Origin: Pseudonocardia alaniniphila
Lineage (GTDB): Bacteria; Actinomycetota; Actinomycetes; Mycobacteriales; Pseudonocardiaceae
Direction of reading: 5' to 3'
DNA length: 64,000 nucleotides
NCBI RefSeq assembly: GCF_022524485.1
Contig: NZ_JAKXMK010000017.1
Span: forward strand, 62,001-126,000
Shown here: piece by piece, positions 51,397 through 58,835 of the stretch
How positions within the stretch are numbered: position 1 is the first letter of the stretch
How the letters are laid out: the number at the start of each line of letters is the position of its first letter
The notes under the pieces: generated by a model
Databases searched by the model: none
Told to the model about the DNA's origin: nothing
What the model saw: the letters and a program-made list of their open reading frames with translations, nothing else
Translations under genes and position numbers: made by a program

Positions 51397-52371
51397 ATGT
51401 CCGGAGCGAACAAGCGCGTCCTGCTGGCCAAGCCGCGCGGATACTGCGCAGGCGTCGACCGGGCCGTCGAGGCCGTGGAGCAGGCGCTCGAACAGTACGG
51501 CCCGCCGGTCTACGTCCGGAAGCAGATCGTCCACAACGTGCACGTCGTCGAGACGCTCACCGAGCGCGGCGCGATCTTCGTGGATGACGCCGACGAGGTG
51601 CCCGAAGGTGCACTCGTGGTGTTCTCGGCCCACGGTGTGTCCCCTGCGGTCCGCGACCAGGCACGCGAGCGGCAACTGCGCACGATCGACGCCACCTGCC
51701 CGCTGGTCACCAAGGTCCACCAGGAAGCCAAGCGCTTCGCCCGCGAGGACTTCGACATCCTGCTCGTCGGCCACCACGGCCACGAGGAGGTGGAGGGCAC
51801 CTCGGGTGAGGCGCCGGCGAACATCCAGCTCGTCGAGACGGCCGCTGACGTGGCAGGCGTGACCGTGCGGGATCCGGAGCGGGTGGTGTGGCTGTCGCAG
51901 ACCACGCTGTCGGTCGACGAGACGATGGACACGGTGCGCGCGCTGCGCGAGCGTTTCCCCTCGCTGCAGAACCCGCCGAGCGACGACATCTGCTACGCGA
52001 CGCAGAACCGCCAGGTCGCCGTGAAGGCGATGGCCGCCCAGTGCGATCTCATGCTGGTGGTGGGGTCGCGCAACTCGTCCAACTCGGTGCGGCTGGTGGA
52101 GGTGGCGCTGCAGGCAGGCGCAGGCGCCGCCTACCTCATCGACTACGCCCGGGAGATCGACGAGCGCTGGCTCGAGGGCGTGGGGACGATCGGGCTCACC
52201 AGCGGCGCCTCGGTGCCCGAGGTGCTGGTGCGGGGCGTGCTCGACCATCTCGCCGAGCGCGGCTGGGCCTCCGTGGACGAGGTCACGACCGCCGAGGAGA
52301 CCCTGACGTTCTCGCTGCCCCGCGAGCTGCGCCCCGCCCGCGGCCCGCAGCAGAGCTCCGCCGCGGGCTGA
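51397..52371 (+). CDS. ispH: 4-hydroxy-3-methylbut-2-enyl diphosphate reductase
   Basis: A 324-residue IspH (LytB), the last enzyme of the MEP pathway, reducing HMBPP to IPP and DMAPP with a 4Fe-4S cluster. The three cluster cysteines are Cys17 (PRGYCAGVDRAV), Cys101 (DATCPLVTKVH) and Cys199 (ICYATQNRQ). HHGHEEVEGTSGE and NSSNSVRLVEVA contribute substrate residues. It is the Rv1110 counterpart. Its 3' end overlaps the convergent DUF6542 gene by 89 bp. It supplies precursors for the Z-isoprenyl synthase encoded at 26455. Confidence 0.94.
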   Translation: MSGANKRVLLAKPRGYCAGVDRAVEAVEQALEQYGPPVYVRKQIVHNVHVVETLTERGAIFVDDADEVPEGALVVFSAHGVSPAVRDQARERQLRTIDATCPLVTKVHQEAKRFAREDFDILLVGHHGHEEVEGTSGEAPANIQLVETAADVAGVTVRDPERVVWLSQTTLSVDETMDTVRALRERFPSLQNPPSDDICYATQNRQVAVKAMAAQCDLMLVVGSRNSSNSVRLVEVALQAGAGAAYLIDYAREIDERWLEGVGTIGLTSGASVPEVLVRGVLDHLAERGWASVDEVTTAEETLTFSLPRELRPARGPQQSSAAG

Positions 52372-52810
52372 CGGGCGGTTCCTCGGGCGCGGTGGCGGCC
52401 GGGGCGTCGAGCGGGCGTTGCACGATGAGCCGGACCAGGCCGATGACCAGCACGATGCCGGTGGTCGACGCCATGGTCGGGAACGCGTTGACCAGCGGCG
52501 CGCCCACCACGAGCAGCCGCTCGGCCACCCCGGCGCCCGGCTTGGGCGAGCCCGCGAGCAGCACGACGACCGGCACGGCCACGGCCACCAGGAGCGGCGG
52601 CTGGACCATCGGCCCGAATAGCCCGTCGCGCCGCACCCACCCGATCGCGAGGACACATCCGGCGATGTAGCAGACGGCGAAGACCATGCCGAGGCTGCCG
52701 ATGCGGACGAGGTCGCCGATCACGCCGATGGCGGTGAGCGCAGCGCCGACGCCGACCGCCGCGACGGGTGGGATCCCGAGCACACTGGGGATCACCGACC
52801 GGTCACTCAT
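52283..52810 (-). CDS. DUF6542 four-helix membrane protein
   Basis: A 175-residue membrane protein with about four helices (near residues 12-32, 38-56, 72-88 and 110-130), followed by a basic Pro/Arg/Gly tail. It matches the Rv1111c/DUF6542 family by position between ispH and the region leading to ychF, and by hydropathy. The tail, roughly the last 30 residues, is encoded antisense to the end of ispH. ATG at 52810 follows AGGTGG. A GTG at 52852 that overlaps the rmuC stop as GTGA is an alternative start. Function unknown. Confidence 0.72.
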   Translation of the reverse strand: MSDRSVIPSVLGIPPVAAVGVGAALTAIGVIGDLVRIGSLGMVFAVCYIAGCVLAIGWVRRDGLFGPMVQPPLLVAVAVPVVVLLAGSPKPGAGVAERLLVVGAPLVNAFPTMASTTGIVLVIGLVRLIVQRPLDAPAATAPEEPPVSPRRSSAAGRGRGAARGAARTSGSPRRS

Positions 52811-52848
52811 CGGCCACCTGCCGCCCGCGCCCCGTTCACCGCGATTGG

Positions 52849-54375
52849 TCACCTCGTCACGGTAGCTCTGCCCTCCGGACGGCCTTCGCCTGCGGGTCGT
52901 TCTCCGCGGGCGAGCTCGTGCAGCGCGACCAGCGAGTCGTCGGCCGAGGCCACCAGCTCGGGCGCGGCCACGGTGCGCGGAGCCCGCTCGACCTGGGCCG
53001 GTGCTGCGATCTCGTCGCCGGCGACCTCGAGGTCGGTGAACCTGCGGGCAGTGACCAGCACACGCGCCTCGAGCGAGGACACCGTCTGGTTGTAGCTGGC
53101 GACGGCCGAGTCGAGGCTGCGGCCGAGCTTGGCGACGTGGGTGCCCATCGTGGCGAGGCGGCTGTGGAGCTCCTTGCCGAGCTGGTGGACCTGGGCGGCG
53201 TTGCGTGCCAGCGCCTCCTGCCGCCAGCTGTAGGCGACGGTGCGCAGCAGGGCGATGAGGGTGGTGGGCGTAGCGACCACGACGTTGTGCGAGAAGGCGT
53301 GCTCCAGCAGCGCCGGATCGGACTGCATCGCGGCCTCCAGAAACGGATCGCCCGGCACGAACAGCACGACGAACTCCGGCGACGGCTCGAACGCCGCCCA
53401 GTAGCTCTTGGCCGAGAGCGCGTCGACGTGCTGGCGCAGCTGCCGGGCATGGGCGGCGAGACGCTCGCGGTGCACGTCGGGGTCGCGGCTCTCGACGGCC
53501 TCGAGGTAGGCCGCGAACGGCACCTTCGCGTCGACCACGATCTGCTTGCCACCGGCCAGGTGCACGACCATGTCCGGCCGGACGCCGCCGTCCTCGCCCT
53601 GCCCGGTGACCTGGGTGGAGAAGTCGCAGTGCTCGACCATCCCGGCCAGCTGCACGATCCGCTCCAGCTGCAGCTCACCCCACCGGCCGCGCACCTGGGG
53701 CGCGCGCAACGCGTTGACCAGCGCCTTCGTCTCGTGCTGTAGCTGCTCCGAGCTGAGGCGCATGGCGCTGACCTGCTCGCGGAGCCCCGCGTACGCCGAC
53801 TCGCGCTCCTTCTCGACCGTGCGCAGCTGGCCCTCGACGCGCTGCAACGTGGACGCCACCGGGTCGAGCAGCTGTGCGATTGCCTGGGCGCGGGTGGTGG
53901 CGTCGCCCTCGGCCTTGGCGGCGAGAGCCGCGGTGGCCTCCTTGATCCGCCCCTCGGCGAGGGCGACGAACTGCTCGTTGTTGCGGGCGAGCGCGTCGGC
54001 CGAGAGCGCCTGGAAGGCCTGCCGGAGCTCGGCGTCGCGCCTGGTGAGAAGCTGCTCGCGCTGCGCCCCCGCCTCGCGCTCGCTCTGCAACGCCGCCAGG
54101 GCCGCCGCCGCCTCGGACTCCGCACGGCGCAGCCGTTCGGTGGCCCGTTCGTGCTGCTCGATGAGGTCGTCGAGCCGTTCGAGCAGCCCGGCGCGTTCGG
54201 CGCGCAGCCCGGCCGCATCCGCCCGCGCCATCGCGGAGGCATCGGCCGCCGCCCGCCCGGCCTCAGCCGCCGCGATCCGGGAGCGGTAGGTGACGAGGAA
54301 CCAGACGACGCCCGCGCCGAGCACGGCGCCGACGATCAGGCCGATGAGCAGCACGGAGACGGCGGCGGTGTCCAC
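52849..54375 (-). CDS. rmuC: DNA recombination protein RmuC
   Basis: A 508-residue RmuC. After an N-terminal membrane anchor (residues 6-27, VSVLLIGLIVGAVLGAGVVWFLV) comes a long coiled coil to about residue 230. The RmuC nuclease-like domain follows, with RGRWGELQLERIVQLAGM, DMVVHLAGGKQIVVDAKVPFAAYLEA and EFVVLFVPGDPFLEAAMQ. The protein limits recombination at inverted repeats in E. coli. GTG at 54375 is set by the membrane anchor; CACGCT lies seven bases upstream. The last 60 residues are a poorly conserved tail. Confidence 0.9.
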   Translation of the reverse strand: MDTAAVSVLLIGLIVGAVLGAGVVWFLVTYRSRIAAAEAGRAAADASAMARADAAGLRAERAGLLERLDDLIEQHERATERLRRAESEAAAALAALQSEREAGAQREQLLTRRDAELRQAFQALSADALARNNEQFVALAEGRIKEATAALAAKAEGDATTRAQAIAQLLDPVASTLQRVEGQLRTVEKERESAYAGLREQVSAMRLSSEQLQHETKALVNALRAPQVRGRWGELQLERIVQLAGMVEHCDFSTQVTGQGEDGGVRPDMVVHLAGGKQIVVDAKVPFAAYLEAVESRDPDVHRERLAAHARQLRQHVDALSAKSYWAAFEPSPEFVVLFVPGDPFLEAAMQSDPALLEHAFSHNVVVATPTTLIALLRTVAYSWRQEALARNAAQVHQLGKELHSRLATMGTHVAKLGRSLDSAVASYNQTVSSLEARVLVTARRFTDLEVAGDEIAAPAQVERAPRTVAAPELVASADDSLVALHELARGERPAGEGRPEGRATVTR

Positions 54376-54496
54376 GGCGATCAGCGTGCACCGGGCCTCC
54401 GACGGAAACCGGGCAGACTCGCCGAACCGCGGGTCCAACGAGCGACACGAATCGGTGAACGGTCGAACAGATGGTCGAGCTACTCGCCGGTGAGCA

Positions 54497-54552
54497 TTGT
54501 GGAGCCGTAGTGCCGTCAGGCCCCGCGCCCCAACAGCACTACGGCTCCACAA
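54497..54552. repeat. 17-bp perfect inverted repeat between rmuC and ogt
   Basis: TTGTGGAGCCGTAGTGC and its exact complement flank a 22-base GC-rich centre; arms extend to about 21 bp with one mismatch. It lies 19 bp after the ogt stop on the minus strand, so it may be the terminator of the repair operon. The arms are unusually long and the loop large for that role. Confidence 0.6.
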
Positions 54553-54570
54553 CGCTCTCTTCGTGCGGGG

Positions 54571-55068
54571 TCAGCGGTGGCTCTCGTGGTTCAGCAGCCA
54601 GCGCTTTGCTTCCAAGCCCCAGCGGAAGCCGCCTAGGGTGCCGTCGGTGCGCAGCACGCGGTGGCAGGGCACGAACAGCGCCGCTGCGTTGCGCGCGCAC
54701 GCCGACGCCGCGGCCCGCACGGCGGCGGGGCGGCCGGACTTCGCCGCGTACTCCGTGTACGTGACGGGGGCGCCTGCCGGGATCGTGCGCAGCACGTCCC
54801 AGGCGTGCTCGAGGAACTCGCCGGACCGCTGCTTCACCGGCACGTCGTCCACAGCGGACACATCGCCGTCGTGGTAGCGGACGATGGCGTCGCCGACGGC
54901 GCCGAGATCGCCTTCTGCCAGCTCGGTGGGCCGCAGTGTCGGGTGGATCTGCGGGACCAGCTCGTCCAGCGACGCCGTCCAGCCGGAGGCGATGACGGCC
55001 CCGTCCTCGTCGACGACGGCCGTGAACGGTCCGATGGGGGTGTCCAACGTGGACCAGATGGCGTTCAT
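54571..55068 (-). CDS. ogt: Methylated-DNA--protein-cysteine methyltransferase
   Basis: A 165-residue suicidal O6-alkylguanine transferase. The acceptor Cys135 is in FVPCHRVLRTDGTLGGFRWGLEAKRWLL, and TYTEYAAKSGRPAAVRAAASACARN forms the DNA-binding helix-turn-helix. The ATG at 55068 overlaps the stop of the Ada-AlkA gene as ATGA and has GGAGGAC upstream. The two genes thus form a compact alkylation-damage operon repairing O6-methylguanine and N3-methyladenine. Confidence 0.94.
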   Translation of the reverse strand: MNAIWSTLDTPIGPFTAVVDEDGAVIASGWTASLDELVPQIHPTLRPTELAEGDLGAVGDAIVRYHDGDVSAVDDVPVKQRSGEFLEHAWDVLRTIPAGAPVTYTEYAAKSGRPAAVRAAASACARNAAALFVPCHRVLRTDGTLGGFRWGLEAKRWLLNHESHR

Positions 55069-56624
55069 GAAGTCCTCCGGAGTTTTCGAGTGGTGGCTGT
55101 GGGGGTGAGGGCCGAGGCGCGCGTCAGGTGCATCGCGGCATAGGAGCGCCACGGCTTCCAGTTCTCGCCGTGGGCCACGAGCCGTCCGGCGTCGGACGGC
55201 AGACCGAGCGCACCGGCCCCGCGGCGCACCGCGAGGTCGGTGGCGAGAAGTTCGTCGGGATCGCCGAGCACGCGGATCGCGAGGTAGCCCGCGGTCCACG
55301 GCCCGATGCCGGGCAGGGCGACGAGCGCCGACCGCAGTTCGGCCGGGTCGCGCCCGGCGTCGAGTACGAGGGACCCGTCCGCCATCGCCTCGGCCAGCCC
55401 GAGCACGGTCGCGATGCGCGTGGCCGGCCCGGTGAGCACCTCGGCGCCGCGTTCGGCGATCGTGGCGGCCGTCGGGAACAGGAGGTCCGCGGTGTCGGCG
55501 GACGGGTCGTCGGCCGCGCCGACGAGCTGGGTGGGCAGCCGCTCGCCCAGCGCCGCGGCCAGCCGGACCGCAGCAGTCCGGGCTGCCGCCACCGACACCT
55601 GCTGTCCGAGCACCGCGCGCAGGGCCGTCTCCACGTTGTCGACGCTGCCCGGGAGCCGGATCCCGGGCGTGGTGGCCACGGACGGCGCGAGCGCGGGGTC
55701 GGCCCCGAGCAGGGCGTCGACGGCGAGCGGGTCGGCGTCGAGATCGAGCAGGCGGCGGAGACGGGCCACCGCGGGGCCGAGGTCACGCGGATCGCCCAGG
55801 CGCACGGTTGCGACGACGTGCTCGGCGCCGGCGGCACGTCGACTGCCGTTGCCGGGCACGGTGGGTTGCAGGTCCAGCGCCACGGTCGCGGCAGCGTGCG
55901 GCAGCCGCAGCGTCCGCCGGTACGTCCCGTCCACGACGGACTCGACGCCGGTCAGGGCGCGCGCGGAGAAGAACGACAGCAGGCCGTTGCCGTCGAACGG
56001 CGGGCGGTACGGCAGCCGCAGCACGAGCGTCCCGGCCGCGGCAGGTATCGCTCCCCGGCGGCGGCCTGCCTCCGTGCGCAGCGTGGTCGGCGGAACCCCG
56101 TAGACCTCGCGCACGGTGTCGTTGAACTGCCGGACGCTGGCGAAGCCTGCCGCGAACGCGATGTCGGCCATCGCGAGCGGCGTGGTCTCGATCAGCAGCC
56201 GTGCGGTGTGCGCCCGGTGCGCCCTGGCCAGCGCGAGCGGCCCGGCTCCCAGTTCGGCCGTGAGCACCCGGTTGAGATGACGCTCGGAGTAGCCGAGCCG
56301 GGTGGCGAGGCCTACGACCCCCTCGCGCTCGACCACGCCGTCGGCGATCAGCCGCATGGCCCTCGCGGCGAGGTCGGCGCGGATGTTCCAGTCCGGCGAG
56401 CCGGGCACGGCGTCGGGCTGGCAGCGGCGGCAGGCGCGGTACCCGCGTTGCTGTGCGGCGCCCGCGGTGGGCAGGAACTCGACGTTGGCCCGCTTCGGCG
56501 TCATCGCCGGGCACGACGGCCGGCAGTAGATCCGGGTCGTGCGTACCGCGGTGATGAACTGCCCGTCGAAGCGGGCGTCGCGGGCGGCGACGGCGCGGTA
56601 GCAACGTTCCTCATCGAGTAACAC
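55065..56624 (-). CDS. Ada-type activator fused to AlkA 3-methyladenine DNA glycosylase
   Basis: A 519-residue three-part fusion. Residues 1-75 are the Ada N-terminal zinc domain with Cys34, 38, 65 and 68 (IYCRPSCPAM and GYRACRRCQPD), which accepts methyl groups from phosphotriesters. Residues 80-185 are an AraC-type DNA-binding domain (GVVGLATRLGYSERHLNRVL and FASVRQFNDTVREVYGVPPT). Residues 195-510 are an AlkA glycosylase with the helix-hairpin-helix ALPGIGPWTAGYLAIRVLG and catalytic Asp in LLATDLAVRRG. Methylated protein should activate its own operon and ogt. The GTG at 56624 is the only start near the domain. Confidence 0.93.
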   Translation of the reverse strand: MLLDEERCYRAVAARDARFDGQFITAVRTTRIYCRPSCPAMTPKRANVEFLPTAGAAQQRGYRACRRCQPDAVPGSPDWNIRADLAARAMRLIADGVVEREGVVGLATRLGYSERHLNRVLTAELGAGPLALARAHRAHTARLLIETTPLAMADIAFAAGFASVRQFNDTVREVYGVPPTTLRTEAGRRRGAIPAAAGTLVLRLPYRPPFDGNGLLSFFSARALTGVESVVDGTYRRTLRLPHAAATVALDLQPTVPGNGSRRAAGAEHVVATVRLGDPRDLGPAVARLRRLLDLDADPLAVDALLGADPALAPSVATTPGIRLPGSVDNVETALRAVLGQQVSVAAARTAAVRLAAALGERLPTQLVGAADDPSADTADLLFPTAATIAERGAEVLTGPATRIATVLGLAEAMADGSLVLDAGRDPAELRSALVALPGIGPWTAGYLAIRVLGDPDELLATDLAVRRGAGALGLPSDAGRLVAHGENWKPWRSYAAMHLTRASALTPTATTRKLRRTS

Positions 56625-56682
56625 GGCGTCGACTCTGCCACCGCAAACGTCCTCGCACTGGCGGGAATCGGACGCGAACGGC

Positions 56683-56711
56683 AGATGAGAGTCCTCTCAT
56701 CTCCGTCTCAC
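56683..56711. promoter_or_regulatory. Half-site cluster upstream of the two-component operon
   Basis: AGATGAGA-GTCC-TCTCATCT is a perfect inverted repeat (56683-56702), and TCTCAT at 56695 is repeated as TCTCAC at 56706, an 11-bp period. That is the arrangement OmpR/PhoB-class regulators bind, 25-55 bp before the ATG at 56737, so the regulator encoded at 58832 may control its own operon. Confidence 0.5.
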
Positions 56712-56736
56712 GTCATGGTCACCTGCGCTGCCCAGC

Positions 56737-57069
56737 ATGGGCGTTGTGCGCCTCCCCCTGACGATCGTGACCACCGTGCTGCTCGTCATCGGTGTCGTGG
56801 TCGGCGTGGCCGCGCTGGGTTCGGCGCGGACGGGTGATGGCGAGCCCCTGGACCCGATCACCGTGCAGGCCCCCGCCGCCCCCGATCCGGGCGTGCGCCC
56901 ACCCGAGCAGCCACCTGCGGACCCTCAGGGCTACGTCGCCCCGCCGCCCCCCGTCCGCGCCGGGGACGACGACGGCCGCGGTGACGACGGGCCTGGCGAC
57001 GACGGACCGGGCGATGACGATGGGCGCGACGACGGGCGAGGCGACGACGGGCGCGATGACGACGACTGA
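56737..57069 (+). CDS. Membrane-anchored protein with Asp/Gly-rich extracytoplasmic tail
   Basis: A 110-residue protein: an N-terminal membrane helix (about residues 7-29, LTIVTTVLLVIGVVVGVAALG), a Pro-rich spacer (45-72) and a tail of DD-G/R repeats (75-110) that carries a strong negative charge. It opens the two-component operon and overlaps the kinase start by 14 bp, so it may act with the sensor, for example as a cation-binding partner; this is inference. No family is recognised. The acidic repeats are imperfect DDG-type units encoded by GC-rich gacgac repeats, which may expand or shrink. Confidence 0.65.
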   Translation: MGVVRLPLTIVTTVLLVIGVVVGVAALGSARTGDGEPLDPITVQAPAAPDPGVRPPEQPPADPQGYVAPPPPVRAGDDDGRGDDGPGDDGPGDDDGRDDGRGDDGRDDDD

Positions 57070-58681
57070 TCGCCCCGCCGAGCTGCGCCCCCGACCCGAT
57101 CTCGGCGACGATGGACCGCACCGGCGCCCCACCGATCGGGCCGGCGCCCCGGAGGCCACGACGAGGACGCCGATGCCCGCGATGCTCGACCGCACGGACC
57201 TCCGGGCCGACGCGGACACCGCTGTGCTGCGCCGAGCCGTTCCCCCGCGGTTGCGCGCGGTGCTGTGGACGGCGCGGACCAGGATCATCGGCTGGGTCCT
57301 CCTGCTCGTGCTCGGCGCACTGGCCGTCGTCACGTTCGTGACGTGGCGGCTGCTGATCCAGGCGACAGACGAGCGGATGGAGGACGCGCTTCGGTCCGAA
57401 GTGGACGAGTTCGCCGAGCTGACGGCCACCGGGATCAACCCGCGCACCGGCTTGCCGTTCGCGACCGTTGGCGACGTGATCGGGGAAGCGATCGCGTACA
57501 ACATCGCGCGGCCCAACGAGAAGTTCCTCGGTTATGTCGACGGCGCGTACCGCTCGCAGAGCCGCCAGGAGCCGGGCACACCGGAGGTGCTTGCACGGGA
57601 CCCGGAGTTCGCGAGCCTGGTGGCCGCCGTGCCGGAGCCGCGGGACGGGCGCTACGAGAGCCCGGTGGCGGGGGAGGTGCGCTACCTCGCGATCCCGGTC
57701 TCGCTCGAGGGTGACCCGTCGCGCGGTGTGATCGTGGCCGCCTACCTCGCCGACGCCGAACGCGCGGGTGCCGACAGCGCCGCCCGGCTCATGCTGCTGG
57801 TCGGAAGCATCACGCTCCTCGGCGCGGCGGCGGGAGCCTGGCTGGTCGCCGGGCGCATCCTGCGCCCGCTGCGTGACGTCGCCGCGACCGCTCGCACGAT
57901 CACCGACACCGACCTGTCCGGGCGCATCCCCGACCCCGGCGAGCGTGACGAGCTCGGCGACCTGGTGCGCACGGTCAACGCCATGCTCGACCGCGTCGAG
58001 ATGGGAGTGGCGGCGCAGCGCCGGTTCGTCGACGACGCCGGCCACGAGCTGCGCACGCCGATCACGATCGTGCGCGGGCACCTCGAGGTGCTGGATCCCG
58101 CCGATCCTTCCGACGTCGCCTCGACGATCGCGCTGGTCGACGACGAGCTTGGCCGGATGAACCGGATGGTGTCGGACCTGCTGCTGCTCGCGCGCTCGGA
58201 GCAGCCGGCGTTTCTGCAGCTCGAACGGGTGGCCGTCGGGGAGCTCACCGAGGACGCGTTCGAGAAGGTCGCGCGGCTGGGCGAGCGGGAGTTCGTGCTG
58301 GAGACCGTCGCCCGGGTCGACGCCGTGCTCGACCCGCAGCGGATCACGCAGGCGATCGTCGCTCTCGCCGACAACGCGTGCCGCTACACGCGTCCCGGCG
58401 ACCGGATCGCGATCGGTTCGCAGCTCGCGGGCGGCCTGCTGCGGTTCTGGGTCTCGGACACCGGACCGGGCATCACCGCCGCCGACCGGGCACGGATCTT
58501 CGAGCGGTTCGCCCGCGGCGCAGCGGCGGGCCCCCGGTCCGACGGCGCCGGTCTGGGCCTGTCGATCGTCCGGGCCATCGCCGTGGCGCACGGCGGCCAG
58601 GTGCTGCTGGACAGCGTGCCCGGAGCGGGCGCCACGTTCACCGTCGTGGTGCCACCGGTCCCGCACCCGGTGGCGTCGTGA
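57056..58681 (+). CDS. Sensor histidine kinase
   Basis: A 541-residue OmpR-partner kinase. Membrane helices at about 77-97 and 245-266 bracket an extracytoplasmic sensor of about 145 residues. A HAMP linker follows (267-320, RILRPLRDVAATARTITDTDLSGRIP), then the phospho-acceptor His330 in DDAGHELRTPITIVRGHLE, the N box with Asn440 (ADNACRYTRPG), and the G boxes SDTGPGI and GAGLGLSIVRAIA. ATG at 57056 overlaps the preceding gene by 14 bp. The first 55 residues are polar and may be poorly conserved; ATG at 57173 is an alternative. Its stop overlaps the first mini-ORF as GTGA. Confidence 0.9.
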   Translation: MTTTDRPAELRPRPDLGDDGPHRRPTDRAGAPEATTRTPMPAMLDRTDLRADADTAVLRRAVPPRLRAVLWTARTRIIGWVLLLVLGALAVVTFVTWRLLIQATDERMEDALRSEVDEFAELTATGINPRTGLPFATVGDVIGEAIAYNIARPNEKFLGYVDGAYRSQSRQEPGTPEVLARDPEFASLVAAVPEPRDGRYESPVAGEVRYLAIPVSLEGDPSRGVIVAAYLADAERAGADSAARLMLLVGSITLLGAAAGAWLVAGRILRPLRDVAATARTITDTDLSGRIPDPGERDELGDLVRTVNAMLDRVEMGVAAQRRFVDDAGHELRTPITIVRGHLEVLDPADPSDVASTIALVDDELGRMNRMVSDLLLLARSEQPAFLQLERVAVGELTEDAFEKVARLGEREFVLETVARVDAVLDPQRITQAIVALADNACRYTRPGDRIAIGSQLAGGLLRFWVSDTGPGITAADRARIFERFARGAAAGPRSDGAGLGLSIVRAIAVAHGGQVLLDSVPGAGATFTVVVPPVPHPVAS

Positions 58682-58829
58682 GCGAGCTTGTGAGCTCACC
58701 ATCCGGCGCAGCAGTCCCGTGGACGCGGCCGACGGGCGTCAGCGGGGAGGGCTCGTGAGCGAGCTTGTGAGCTCACCATCCGGCGCAGCAGCCCCGCGAA
58801 CGCGGCCGACGAGCCTTAGCGAGGAGGAC
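58676..58829 (+). repeat. Two tandem 77-bp repeats between kinase and regulator genes (MIRU-like)
   Basis: Units 58676-58752 and 58753-58829 agree at 69 of 77 positions, the first 39 being identical. Each begins TCGTGAGCGAGCTTGTGAGC and ends in a GGAGG-type ribosome site; the eight-base start TCGTGAGC recurs at 58830 where the regulator begins. Length, tandem arrangement, kinase-regulator location and overlapping stop/start codons all parallel the MIRU repeats of mycobacterial senX3-regX3. Confidence 0.85.
58678..58758 (+). CDS. Mini-ORF 1 within the 77-bp repeat
   Basis: A 26-codon frame, MSELVSSPSGAAVPWTRPT at its start, beginning with GTG inside the kinase stop (GTGA) and ending TGA inside the start of the second mini-ORF (GTGA). 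It has no strong ribosome site of its own and would rely on reinitiation by ribosomes leaving the kinase gene. Whether the peptide has a role is unknown; the frame may only serve to carry ribosomes to the regulator. Confidence 0.5.
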   Translation: MSELVSSPSGAAVPWTRPTGVSGEGS

Positions 58830-58835
58830 TCGTGA
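58755..58835 (+). CDS. Mini-ORF 2 within the 77-bp repeat
   Basis: A 26-codon frame nearly identical to mini-ORF 1, MSELVSSPSGAAAPRTRPTS at its start. It begins with GTG behind GGGGAGGG and ends TGA within the GTGA that starts the response regulator. The unbroken chain of three GTGA overlaps across kinase, mini-ORF 1, mini-ORF 2 and regulator indicates that translation is coupled through the repeat. Confidence 0.55.
   Translation: MSELVSSPSGAAAPRTRPTSLSEEDS

Noticed and set aside
54497..54552. Terminal inverted repeat of an insertion sequence
   Set aside because: Only 22 bases lie between the arms and no transposase gene or target duplication is present nearby.
58676..58829. CRISPR-like repeat
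   Set aside because: Only two directly abutting 77-bp copies with no spacers, and the repeats are coding and translationally coupled.
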